This document shows, in pieces, positions 1-8,067 of a stretch of 64,000 bases of DNA. Both the position numbers and the translations under genes were made by a program. Numbering within the stretch: position 1 is the stretch's first letter; each line of letters starts with the position of its first letter. The stretch comes from Lujinxingia litoralis (GTDB lineage Bacteria > Myxococcota_A > Bradymonadia > Bradymonadales > Bradymonadaceae). The notes below the pieces were generated by a model. It was not told the origin of the DNA, did not search any database, and worked only from the letters and a program-made list of their open reading frames with translations. Location: contig NZ_QHKO01000001.1 of NCBI RefSeq assembly GCF_003260125.1, positions 700,914 to 764,913 of the forward strand, read 5' to 3'.

Positions 1-222
1 CCTCTGGTGGGATTCTCCCCGCGCAAGCGTAACCTCTCGCTCTACATCATGTCTGGCTTCGAGGGAGCCGACGACCTGATGGCCCGCCTGGGCAAGCACA
101 AGACCGGAAAGTCCTGCCTCTACATCAACAAGCTCGCCGACATCGACCAGGACGCGCTGCGAGAGCTCATCCGCCGCTCGCTGGCCTTCATGCGCCAGAC
201 CTACACGACCTCGCTCGACTGA
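1..222 (+). CDS. DUF1801 domain protein, C-terminal part (5' end outside window)
   Basis: The reading frame is open from base 1 to a TGA ending at 222, so the gene begins before the window. The visible 73 residues contain GFSPRKRNLSLYIM near the start and LGKHKTGKSCLYINKLADID in the middle. This pattern is typical of the C-terminal half of DUF1801 (YdhG-like) proteins, small cytoplasmic proteins of uncertain function. A GTG at 7 could be read as a start, but the conserved motif begins right there, so truncation by the window edge is the better reading. The gene converges on the pyrimidine catabolism cluster. Family assignment is from motif memory; function is unknown. Confidence 0.75.
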   Translation, partial: PLVGFSPRKRNLSLYIMSGFEGADDLMARLGKHKTGKSCLYINKLADIDQDALRELIRRSLAFMRQTYTTSLD

Positions 223-251
223 CGCTCTTGGCTCCCAGAGGGAGGCCCACT

Positions 252-290
252 AAAAACGCCGCGCGCCCCGGTGTCTCGGGGCGCGCGGCG
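252..290 (-). terminator. Rho-independent terminator of the pyrimidine cluster
   Basis: A perfect 14-bp stem (257-270 with 277-290) closes a 6-nt loop. On the minus strand it is followed by a run of five T (256 down to 252). It lies 36 nt past the aminotransferase stop. The plus-strand side has no T run, so it mainly serves the minus-strand genes, though the stem could also stop the DUF1801 transcript. Confidence 0.85.
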
Positions 291-325
291 TGGATTCGCC
301 GGCTTAGCGGTAGAACACCGCCGGA

Positions 326-1645
326 TCAGCCTTCAAAGGCGGCGTCTGTGATTTCCAGCCCGCGATCAATGATCGCAAAGCCCTCTCGCAGCTGCTCCTC
401 GCTAATGCACAGGGGAGGATTGCACATAAAACTGCCCCAGCGCACGAAGGTAAAGAGCCCATTGTCACGGAAGAACTTCCCGAGCTTGACCATGGCCGGA
501 TGACTGCCGTTATAGGGGGCCATACGCTCGCCATCGCTGTTTTTCTGCAGGTCAACCATCCCAAAGAGGCCCAGCGCCCTGCCCTCCTTAAAGGATCGGT
601 GCCGCTCTTTGAGATGAGCCATCTCCTCGCGCATCACCGACTCCAGCCGCGCGGCGTTCTCCACCAACTTCTCGTCGCGCATCACCGCGATGGAGGCTTC
701 GGCCGCCGAGAGCGCCAGACAATGCGAGTTGTAGGTGAGCCCACCCCAGAACATGTTCGATTTAAAGTGCTCCGCGATGGCGTCGCTCACCCCCATCGCC
801 CCCAGCGGGGCGTAGGAGCTGGTCAGCCCCTTGGCCATCGTCACGATGTCGGGCACCACACCGTAATGCTCAAACGCAAACATCTTGCCCGTGCGGCCAA
901 AGCCACACATCACCTCATCGCACACCAGCAAGATGCCATACTTCTCCAGCAGCGCCTTGAGCCCCTTGAGGTAGCCCTTGGGAGGAGGTTGCACGCCGTT
1001 GGTGCCCGTGACGGTCTCCACGAACATCGCCGCGATGGTCTCGGGCCCCTCATACATGATGACTTCTTCGAGGTACTGCAGGTTCCGGGCCGTCTGCTCC
1101 TCGTCGCTTTCGCCGAACGCAAAGTCGTAGGGCCGCGGGTCCATCACTTTGATAAACCCCGGCGCACCGGGCTCGTTGGCCAGGCGACGCGGGTCTCCGG
1201 TAAGCTGCATGCAGGCGTTGGTAGCGCCGTGGTAGCTGCGATAACGGCTCAAGATCTTAAAGCGCCCGGTGTAGGCGCGGGCCGCCTTGATCGCGTTCTC
1301 GTTGGCGTCGGCCCCGCCCAGGGTAAAGAAGAAAGTGTTGATATCACCCGGCACGAGTTCGGCGAGTGTCCGGGCAACGCGAGCGCGTACGGCGGTGGCC
1401 GTGCCGGGGTAGACGTAGGCGACCTGCTGAAGCTGGCGATGCATCGCCTCGATCACCCGCGGGTGACCGTGACCGATATTCACACTCATCAACTGGCTGT
1501 TGAAGTCGAGAAAGCGCTTCCCCTCCGGGGTATAGAAATACACACCTTCGGCTCGCTCAACCGGGATCGGGTCCACCTGATCTCCGGCGGACCAGGTGTA
1601 CATGGTGTGCTGCTTGCAGAGCTCGATCATTTCCTGTGAGTCCAT
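326..1645 (-). CDS. Class III PLP aminotransferase (probable beta-alanine/omega-amino acid transaminase)
   Basis: A 439-residue fold-type I aminotransferase of the class III (omega-amino acid) group. Visible signatures are LDFNSQLMSVNIGHGHPRV near the N-terminus, the Asp of CDEVMCGFGRTG that contacts the PLP ring, and the Schiff-base lysine in TMAKGLTSSYAPLG near residue 270. I chose ATG 1645 because AGGAGG lies 6 nt upstream; an ATG at 1651 abuts that SD. The gene is last in a minus-strand set with preT, preA, dihydropyrimidinase and malonate-semialdehyde dehydrogenase. This context predicts beta-alanine (from uracil) or 3-aminoisobutyrate (from thymine) as amino donor, giving the semialdehyde used by the next enzyme. 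The substrate is inferred from neighbours, not from specificity residues. Confidence 0.85.
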   Translation of the reverse strand: MDSQEMIELCKQHTMYTWSAGDQVDPIPVERAEGVYFYTPEGKRFLDFNSQLMSVNIGHGHPRVIEAMHRQLQQVAYVYPGTATAVRARVARTLAELVPGDINTFFFTLGGADANENAIKAARAYTGRFKILSRYRSYHGATNACMQLTGDPRRLANEPGAPGFIKVMDPRPYDFAFGESDEEQTARNLQYLEEVIMYEGPETIAAMFVETVTGTNGVQPPPKGYLKGLKALLEKYGILLVCDEVMCGFGRTGKMFAFEHYGVVPDIVTMAKGLTSSYAPLGAMGVSDAIAEHFKSNMFWGGLTYNSHCLALSAAEASIAVMRDEKLVENAARLESVMREEMAHLKERHRSFKEGRALGLFGMVDLQKNSDGERMAPYNGSHPAMVKLGKFFRDNGLFTFVRWGSFMCNPPLCISEEQLREGFAIIDRGLEITDAAFEG

Positions 1646-1712
1646 AACCATCCTCCTGAAGCAAGGGCGCTCGGCGCGCCCCGAAATGATGAAGGGCGTT
1701 GAAGCACAAGGA

Positions 1713-1749
1713 GAGGCCGGGCGGCGACCGAGGGGCGTCACCCGGCCTC
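1713..1749 (-). other. Intercistronic stem-loop
   Basis: A perfect 9-bp stem (1713-1721 with 1741-1749) encloses a 19-nt loop in the 117-nt gap between the dehydrogenase stop and the aminotransferase start. No T run follows on the minus strand. It could stabilise mRNA ends, attenuate transcription or mark a processing site; none is proven. Confidence 0.4.
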
Positions 1750-1762
1750 CCCACGACACGCG

Positions 1763-3262
1763 TCAGGACATCCAGGTCTGATCGCTTTGCAGCTCCCACT
1801 TCACGGTGACCTTTCGGGGGCGCGTCCAGAAGCGGAACCCGTCCATACCGGTCATGTCACCGTGGCCAAACTTGCTATCGTTCCATCCCCCGAAAGCAAA
1901 AGGCTCACGGGGCACGGGCACGCCGATGTTGACGCCACACATCCCGGCCTCAAATCGGCTGAGCGCGCGCTCAGCCACCGCGCCGCTGGTGGTGTAAATG
2001 CACGCGGCGTTGCCAAAAGGGCTGGCGTTTTCGATCGCCAGCGCCTCGTCCAGCGTCGAAGTGCGAATGATGGAGAGCACCGGCCCAAAGATCTCCTCGC
2101 GCACGCAGGCCATCTCCGGCGTACAGCCGTCGATGATCGTGGGCCCCACCCAGTACCCCTCCGACCCCGGCACTGTGGCCCCTCGCCCGTCGACCAGAAT
2201 CGTTGCACCGGCGGCCTCGGCCTCATCGATGTAGCGCAGAATACGCTCGCGCGACTCCTGGGAGATGATCGCCCCGATGTCCTTTCCGGGAACCAGCTCA
2301 CGAGAGCGCTGGGCGACCTGCTCCACGATGTGATCGACCTCGCCCACGGCCAGCAGCACCGAGGCGGCCATGCATCGCTGTCCGGCACACCCGGTATACG
2401 AGGCCACAATATTGTCGGAGGTCACCTGAGGCGAGGCGTCGGGCACCACGACCAGGTGGTTCTTCGCGCCTCCCAGCCCCAGGACTTTTTTGCCGGTCTG
2501 GGCCCCCCGGGCGTAGAGCATCTTCGCAACCGGCGTCGATCCCACAAACGCGACCGCCTTGATGCCCTCATGATCGATGATCGTCTCAACGGCGTCTTTG
2601 CCGCCATGCACGATGTTGAGGACGCCGTCGGGGAGTCCGGCCTCCTGAAAGATCTCCGCCAGGCGCATCGCCCCGTAGGGCACCTTTTCGGAGGGCTTGA
2701 GGATAAAGGTATTGCCGGCCACCAGAGCCTGCGGAAGCATCCACAAGGGCACCATGGTGGGGAAATTAAAGGGGACGATGCCCGCGACCACGCCCAGGGG
2801 CTCATGAATCACCCGGCAGTTGACGCCGCGACTCACATCGAGCTGACCGCCATCGGCCATGTTCTGCAACGAGGCGCCCATCTCCACGCACTCGATGCCC
2901 TTGAGCACGCTGCCGCGGGCCTGGGCGATGGTCTTGCCGTTCTCGTGAGAGAGCAGCCAGGAGAGCTCATCGAGGTTGGCCTCCATCAACGCCTTAACGC
3001 GGTAGAGCACCTGGGCGCGCTCGCGTATCGGCATCGCCTTCCAGGCCGGGAGCGCGGCCGTGGCTGCCGCAAAGGCATCTTCCACATCGGCGGCGCCCGA
3101 GAACACGACCTTGCCCATCGCTTTTCCATGACGGGGGTTGATCACATCTTCGGCAGCACCACTTCGGGCCGGGCGCCATTCGCCGCCGATCCAGTTCTGA
3201 GCCTGCACATAGGGGGTGAACTCGTAGTCACGAGCATCAAAGGGAAACTTCCAACGGGTCAT
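1763..3262 (-). CDS. mmsA: CoA-acylating methylmalonate/malonate-semialdehyde dehydrogenase
   Basis: A 499-residue aldehyde dehydrogenase of the MmsA/IolA type. It converts (methyl)malonate semialdehyde, NAD+ and CoA to propionyl- or acetyl-CoA with loss of CO2. Visible features are WIGGEW near the N-terminus, the cofactor-binding VPFNFP stretch, VAFVGSTPVA, and the nucleophile in CAGQRCMA near residue 293. MmsA enzymes carry GQRCM where ordinary ALDHs have GQxC(T/S). The ATG at 3262 has AAGGAG 8 nt upstream. Downstream of the transaminase product in this cluster, it would finish reductive pyrimidine degradation. It could also serve valine or inositol catabolism, but no such genes are nearby. 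Confidence 0.93.
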   Translation of the reverse strand: MTRWKFPFDARDYEFTPYVQAQNWIGGEWRPARSGAAEDVINPRHGKAMGKVVFSGAADVEDAFAAATAALPAWKAMPIRERAQVLYRVKALMEANLDELSWLLSHENGKTIAQARGSVLKGIECVEMGASLQNMADGGQLDVSRGVNCRVIHEPLGVVAGIVPFNFPTMVPLWMLPQALVAGNTFILKPSEKVPYGAMRLAEIFQEAGLPDGVLNIVHGGKDAVETIIDHEGIKAVAFVGSTPVAKMLYARGAQTGKKVLGLGGAKNHLVVVPDASPQVTSDNIVASYTGCAGQRCMAASVLLAVGEVDHIVEQVAQRSRELVPGKDIGAIISQESRERILRYIDEAEAAGATILVDGRGATVPGSEGYWVGPTIIDGCTPEMACVREEIFGPVLSIIRTSTLDEALAIENASPFGNAACIYTTSGAVAERALSRFEAGMCGVNIGVPVPREPFAFGGWNDSKFGHGDMTGMDGFRFWTRPRKVTVKWELQSDQTWMS

Positions 3263-3390
3263 CGTGTTGCTCCTTCATGAGTAAGGCACCAACGGCCGCG
3301 CTCGCCAGCACGTCCAAAGACGTCTAAGCGGCGCGACCGCCAGTGGGGAGTCAAACTGCCTGGAAGTTGCGGGTACTGCCCTCATCGCGC

Positions 3391-4773
3391 TTAAAAGTGG
3401 GTCGGCTCTCGCTTCAAGAACTCACCGATGCCCTTCTCGCCAACGAACTCGCCATCGCGCACCTGAATCTGGCCGCGCACGGTCACCAGCGCGCAGCGCC
3501 CCTCGACCTCGCGCCCTTCAAAGGGGTTGTAGTCGACGTTCATATGATGGGTGTCCACGCTGAGCGTCTCTTTGACCGTGGGGTCGTAGACCACCAGATC
3601 CGCGTCACTTCCGATCTGAATGGTGCCCTTCTGCGGGAAGAGCCCGAAGATCCGGGCGGCCTGCGTGCTGGCAGCATCCACAAAGCGATGCAGATCGATG
3701 CGCCCTTTTTGCACGCCTTCGGTAAAGAAGACCCGCACACGATCTTCCAGCGAAGGGATCCCGTTGGGAATCAAGCAGAAGTTCTCCTCTCCCATGCGCT
3801 TCTGCGCCATATTGAAGGGAGCATGATCGCTGCCGAGCGTGGCGATCATGCCCTTATCAAAGCCCGCCCACAGGGGGGCCTGGTTGCGCTTATCGCGAAG
3901 CGGCGGACTCATCACGAACTTCGCGCCCTCGAAGTTCGGACGTTCGGCATCGCGATGATCAAGGACCAGGTGCTGAATCAGGGTCTCAATCCAGATATTG
4001 GCTCCCTGAAGCTGAGCTTCGACCGCCTCCTTGAGCGCTTCTTCGCAGGAGAGGTGCACGATGTAACCGTGTGCCCCGGTGACCCGGGCCATCGCACAGA
4101 AGTGACGCGTGCCCTCGGCTTCCACAAAGGTCGGACGGCTGGGCTCATGCCACTCCGGACCGAGCTTGCCCTCGTCGACGAGCTTCTTCTGAAGCGTATC
4201 GATCATCTCGGAGTTCTCGCAGTGGGCGGTGACCACCACGCCGAGTTCCCTGGCGAGCTTCATCACGCCGAGCAGCGCCTCGTCATCCACCCCCAGCGCG
4301 CCACCGTAGGCCAGAAAGACCTTGAAGCTGGCCACGCCCCGGCTGACGATCTCGCGCAGCTCCCGCTCCACCTCGTCATCAAAGCGTGTAATGGCCATGT
4401 GCCAGGTAAAGTCGGAGCAGGCCTTGCCCTGGGAGGCTTCCTGCCAGGTCTTAAACGCGCTGAGCGGCGACTCATCGCGGTTCGGAATGCAGAAATCAAT
4501 CAGCGTGGTCGTGCCGCCACAGAGCGCCGCGATCGTAGCCGACTCGTAGTCATCGGCGGCAAAGGTCCCCATAAACTCCATGCGAACGTGGGTATGAGGA
4601 TCAATAAAGCCCGGGAACACAAACTTGCCCCGGGCGTCATATTCCTCGGTCCCCTGAGGCACCTGGAGTTCCTGACCGATCGCTTTAATTCGGCCATGTT
4701 CACAATAGATATCCGCCACATAGCGTTGGCTGGCGGTGACGATCTCTCCGTTTCGAATCACAAGGTTCGACAT
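3391..4773 (-). CDS. hydA: Dihydropyrimidinase (D-hydantoinase)
   Basis: A 460-residue cyclic amidohydrolase that opens dihydrouracil or dihydrothymine to the N-carbamoyl-beta-amino acid. The binuclear zinc site is visible: HxH in IDPHTHVRMEF, the carboxylated lysine in ASFKVFLAYGG, His in VTAHCENSEM, His in YIVHLSCEEA and Asp in TLGSDHAPF. Length and motif order fit dihydropyrimidinase. I chose ATG 4773, with GGAGG 5 nt upstream; a TTG codon before it is less likely. The gene sits between preA and the semialdehyde dehydrogenase on the same strand, which supports pyrimidine rather than exotic hydantoin use. Its 260-nt upstream gap contains a large stem-loop. Confidence 0.93.
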   Translation of the reverse strand: MSNLVIRNGEIVTASQRYVADIYCEHGRIKAIGQELQVPQGTEEYDARGKFVFPGFIDPHTHVRMEFMGTFAADDYESATIAALCGGTTTLIDFCIPNRDESPLSAFKTWQEASQGKACSDFTWHMAITRFDDEVERELREIVSRGVASFKVFLAYGGALGVDDEALLGVMKLARELGVVVTAHCENSEMIDTLQKKLVDEGKLGPEWHEPSRPTFVEAEGTRHFCAMARVTGAHGYIVHLSCEEALKEAVEAQLQGANIWIETLIQHLVLDHRDAERPNFEGAKFVMSPPLRDKRNQAPLWAGFDKGMIATLGSDHAPFNMAQKRMGEENFCLIPNGIPSLEDRVRVFFTEGVQKGRIDLHRFVDAASTQAARIFGLFPQKGTIQIGSDADLVVYDPTVKETLSVDTHHMNVDYNPFEGREVEGRCALVTVRGQIQVRDGEFVGEKGIGEFLKREPTHF

Positions 4774-4839
4774 CAACTCCTCCTGGAATCACGTGCCCTC
4801 CCGACGTTCGGAAGACCACGCCTGGGGTTCCGGGGCGAT

Positions 4840-4880
4840 GCGGCGAGGGGGCGGCTTTTCATGAGCCGATCCCTCGCCGC
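4840..4880 (-). promoter_or_regulatory. Large two-part stem-loop upstream of dihydropyrimidinase
   Basis: A perfect 10-bp outer stem (4840-4849 with 4871-4880) encloses a perfect 5-bp inner stem (4852-4856 with 4864-4868). It lies in the 260-nt gap between preA and the dihydropyrimidinase start, about 67 nt before the start codon. There is no T run, so it is not a standard terminator. It may be a leader element, a processing site or a stabiliser. I see no known riboswitch class. Confidence 0.45.
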
Positions 4881-5033
4881 GACATAGTATCAAGGTGGGT
4901 TGGCAAGCAGACGAGTTCCGCGCACAGCGTTCGCTCGTCCCCCATCGCCACCACCGGGCGCTTCAAACTCACGAGGGCCTGCCGCCGCTCTCCGCGCGAA
5001 TGTTAGGTCTGCACACCGGCGGATGCTCGCCGC

Positions 5034-6320
5034 TCAATCGTGCACCGGGCGCGGCGCCAGTGTGCCATTTCCGCTCGTCACGTCTTCCCAGCTGCAGCGC
5101 TCAAAGTCGTTGGGAATCTCGACCATCTCAATGCAGCCATCGACCGGGCAGACCAGACTGCAAAGGTTGCACCCCACGCAGGCGTCAGGCTTGACCTCCA
5201 CGTAGGTACGGCCATCGGCGCGGCGCTCCGAGAAGATAGCCTGGTGAGCTCCGTCTTCGCAGGCGGTGTAGCAGAGTCCGCAGCCGATGCATTTATCCTG
5301 ATCGATGCGCGCGTTGATCACGTAGTTCAGGTCGAGTTCTTTCCACTCATGGATGCGTTCAACGCTGGCTCCACGCAGCTCATCCAGGGTCATGCCTCGC
5401 TCGTCCAGGAAGTTGGAGACCCCATCGCACAAATCTTCGATGATGCGGAAGCCATAGTGCATCACCGCCGTGCACACCTGAACCGAGCTGGCGCCCAGCG
5501 CAATGAACTCCACCGCGTCCTTCCAGTTGCTCACGCCGCCAATCCCGCTGATTGGCAGGTGCGCGGTCTGGGGATCGGTGGCGATCTGCGACACCATGTT
5601 CAGCGCAATGGGTTTAACCGCCGGACCGCAGTAGCCTCCGTGAGACGACCATCCCGCCACCGTGGGGCGAGGCGCGAGCGTATCGAGGTCGAGCCCGATA
5701 ATGCTGTTGATGGTGTTGATGAGGCTTACCCCATCAGCCCCGCCTTCCAGTGCCGCCCGCGCCGGATAACGCACATCGGCGACGTTCGGTGTCAGTTTGA
5801 CCAGCACCGGCACGCTCGCCACCTCTTGCACCCATTCGGTGATCTGGCGGGTGTACTCCGGCACCTGTCCCACCGCCGAGCCCATCCCACGCTCGCTCAT
5901 CCCGTGGGGGCAACCGAAGTTCAGCTCCAGCCCGTCGGCGCCGGCATCCTGCGACTTTTTGACGATATCGTGCCAGGCTTCGCGAGTGGCCTCGACCATC
6001 AAGCTGACGATGATGGCGTTGTTCGGAAAGCGCTTTTTAACCTCGTAAATCTCGCGCAAGTTCACATCGAGCGGGCGATCGGTGATGAGTTCAATATTAT
6101 TGAAGCCCATCATCTTCACACCGTTGTAGTCGAGCGCTCCGTAACGGGACCAGGTGTTGACGATGGGCTGACCGTCGGTGAGGGTCTTCCAGACCGCCCC
6201 ACCCCACCCGGCCTCAAAGGCGTTGGCGACCTGGTAGCCGGTGTTGGTGGGCGGCGCCGAGGCCAACCAGAAAGGGTTGGGCGATTTAATGCCCGCAGTC
6301 GTGCAGCTAAGATCGGCCAT
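5034..6320 (-). CDS. preA: NAD-dependent dihydropyrimidine dehydrogenase, PreA subunit
   Basis: A 428-residue FMN-barrel subunit that reduces uracil or thymine to the 5,6-dihydro form. The N-terminus has NPFWLASAPPTNTGYQV, typical of the DPD/dihydroorotate dehydrogenase barrel; LELNFGCPHGMSERGMG carries the active-site Cys region. The C-terminal tail has two 4Fe-4S ferredoxin motifs (CIGCGLCYTAC and CVGCNLCSLVCP) for electron transfer from PreT. ATG 6320 has AAGGAG 7 nt upstream and shares one base with the preT stop (TAATG), so the two subunits are translationally coupled, as expected for a 1:1 complex. No other role is plausible. Confidence 0.95.
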   Translation of the reverse strand: MADLSCTTAGIKSPNPFWLASAPPTNTGYQVANAFEAGWGGAVWKTLTDGQPIVNTWSRYGALDYNGVKMMGFNNIELITDRPLDVNLREIYEVKKRFPNNAIIVSLMVEATREAWHDIVKKSQDAGADGLELNFGCPHGMSERGMGSAVGQVPEYTRQITEWVQEVASVPVLVKLTPNVADVRYPARAALEGGADGVSLINTINSIIGLDLDTLAPRPTVAGWSSHGGYCGPAVKPIALNMVSQIATDPQTAHLPISGIGGVSNWKDAVEFIALGASSVQVCTAVMHYGFRIIEDLCDGVSNFLDERGMTLDELRGASVERIHEWKELDLNYVINARIDQDKCIGCGLCYTACEDGAHQAIFSERRADGRTYVEVKPDACVGCNLCSLVCPVDGCIEMVEIPNDFERCSWEDVTSGNGTLAPRPVHD

Positions 6321-7642
6321 TACCGGGCTCCTTCAAGAGTTTGATGGATGCTCTGGGCGGCGCGCTTGCCTTCAGCCACCGCGTTCACCACTTCCTGTCC
6401 TCCGCTCACGCAATCGCCTCCGGTCCAGAGGCGTTCGACGCTGGTGCGGCCATCCTCGTCGGCGATCACGCGTCCCCTATCATCGACTTCCAGACCTTCG
6501 AGCTGCTCGAAAAACGCCCGATGTTTCGCCTGGCCGGTGGCCCGAAACACGCGATCCACCTCCAGCACAAAATCACTGCCCGGCACGGGTTCCAGGCCGC
6601 CCTGCGCGTCGCTGCGCGTCTTCTGGCATTTCAAGCCGATGACGCGCCCGTACTCCCCGAGGATCTCGGCGGGCGCCGCCTCCAGTACGAAAATGCCGCC
6701 GTCTCGCCGGGCGAGTTCCTGCTCGTGGGCGTAGGCCCCCATGCGCTCGCGGGTACGCCGGTAGACCAGGTACACGCGCTCGGCGCCCAGGCGGCTGGCC
6801 TGTGTCACGGCATCAATCGCGGTATTTCCGCCGCCGATGACGGCGACGCTCAGACCTTTAAGTGAGACCTCCTCTTTGGGTCGGGTCTTAAGCTCCGCGA
6901 TAAAGTCGAGCGCGTCCTGGCTCCCCTCAAGGTCTTCGCCGGGGATGCCGATGGCCGACACGCCGTCGAGCCCAACCCCCATGAAGACCGCGTCGAAGTC
7001 CTCAAAAAGCGACGCCAGCGGGATATCTTTACCGACCTCGGTGTTGCACTGAACGTTCACCCCGAGCTCTTTAACCCAGGCGATCTCAGCCAACGCCGTA
7101 GCGTAGTCCATTTTGTAATCGGCGATCCCGTAAGTGTTGAGGCCGCCAGGCTCCGAGGCCTTCTCAAACGCAACCACTTCATACCCCAGCTGCGCCAGCT
7201 CCGCGGCGCAGCCCAGACTCGCCGGCCCCGCCCCAATGCAGGCCACCCGACGCCCGTTGGGAGGCGCCGACTGAAAGAGAGGCTTCTGTCCGAGCACCAC
7301 CGGGTCGGTAGCGTAACGCTGCAGTCTCCCGATCTGAATCGGCTCCTCATGCAGGTCGTGGAGCACGCATGCCCCCTCGCAGAGCTCCTCAGTCGGACAC
7401 ACCCGAGCGCAGGAGGCGCCCAGAATGTTAGCCTCCAGAATCACCCGGGCGGAGCCGCGCAGGTTGTCGTGGGCGATCTTTTTGATAAAGCTCGGAACGT
7501 CGATGCTTGTAGGGCAGGCCCGGGTGCAGGGCGCGTCGTAGCAGTTTAAGCAACGGTTGGCCTCTACCAGCGCCGCGCCTCGATCCATGAGGGGCTTGTA
7601 ATCAGCAAAGGGCGATATCCTCAGCCCGGCTTCGTCCGCCAT
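6320..7642 (-). CDS. preT: NAD-dependent dihydropyrimidine dehydrogenase, PreT subunit
   Basis: A 440-residue glutamate-synthase-small-subunit-like flavoprotein that takes electrons from NAD(P)H and passes them to PreA. N-terminal cysteine sets CLNCYDAPCTRACP and SCARVCPTEELCEGAC bind 4Fe-4S clusters. RVACIGAGPASLGCA is the FAD Rossmann motif and AVIGGGNTAIDAV the NAD(P) motif. I chose ATG 7642, with GAGG 7 nt upstream; a longer TTG frame from 7681 lacks support. This is the first gene of the minus-strand pyrimidine set, facing an Old Yellow Enzyme gene across a 425-nt divergent region. Confidence 0.93.
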   Translation of the reverse strand: MADEAGLRISPFADYKPLMDRGAALVEANRCLNCYDAPCTRACPTSIDVPSFIKKIAHDNLRGSARVILEANILGASCARVCPTEELCEGACVLHDLHEEPIQIGRLQRYATDPVVLGQKPLFQSAPPNGRRVACIGAGPASLGCAAELAQLGYEVVAFEKASEPGGLNTYGIADYKMDYATALAEIAWVKELGVNVQCNTEVGKDIPLASLFEDFDAVFMGVGLDGVSAIGIPGEDLEGSQDALDFIAELKTRPKEEVSLKGLSVAVIGGGNTAIDAVTQASRLGAERVYLVYRRTRERMGAYAHEQELARRDGGIFVLEAAPAEILGEYGRVIGLKCQKTRSDAQGGLEPVPGSDFVLEVDRVFRATGQAKHRAFFEQLEGLEVDDRGRVIADEDGRTSVERLWTGGDCVSGGQEVVNAVAEGKRAAQSIHQTLEGAR

Positions 7643-8067
7643 TGAGGTGCCTCGTCGGTTGGGGTGGGTGCATGTCCGCAAACGATCCAGCCGGCCCCTG
7701 CCTCAACAGGCAAGGCCCCACGGGGTCGCGGCCACAGACTTCGCGGCCAGAAGCGTACCGGACGTCATTGCACGTGCGTGAACGAACTCATTGAATTGAA
7801 GACGCCCAAGGTACGCAGTGAAAACTCGACCTGTCAAACCCGCGTCCCCTCCTTTCGCGAGTCGGTCGATGGCGGGCCCATGTTTACCCCTGATCTCACA
7901 GGGATCAATGCCGATGTTTTTATGTCCCTCGTGCCGGCGACGCTCTCGTCTGCCAAGGTATCGCCGGACGATACGCCGGTGGACGACCACACGAGCGTTC
8001 GCACGTTGAGAGTTCGAAGCGACCTGCCGCCGCTCTGCGCGCCGCCTTTTTTGGGAGTATCCCGCTG
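7643..8067. other. Divergent intergenic region, no gene supported
   Basis: This 425-nt stretch separates preT (minus) and the flavin oxidoreductase gene (plus). Open frames cross it on both strands, but their products are Arg-rich and lack family motifs, so I do not call them. A candidate preT promoter lies at 7808-7837. A small stem (CCCTG/CAGGG) at about 7888-7903 is the only other structure noted. Confidence 0.5.
7808..7837 (-). promoter_or_regulatory. Candidate sigma70-type promoter for preT
   Basis: On the minus strand a perfect TTGACA (7837 to 7832) is followed after 18 nt by TACCTT (7813 to 7808), matching TATAAT at 3 of 6. This would give a leader of roughly 160 nt before preT. The -35 match is strong and the -10 weak, so this is a low-confidence prediction. 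Confidence 0.3.

Noticed and set aside
500..1639. Long plus-strand open frame opposite the aminotransferase
   Set aside because: Its product is His/Arg-rich with no family motif, and it mirrors a clear class III aminotransferase; it is an effect of high GC codon use.
1787..3280. Plus-strand frame of about 500 codons opposite the semialdehyde dehydrogenase
   Set aside because: Antisense shadow of a well-supported gene; composition is typical of reversed GC-rich codons.
5040..6344. Plus-strand frame opposite preA
   Set aside because: No SD or motif; the minus-strand PreA has Fe-S motifs and an overlapping partner.
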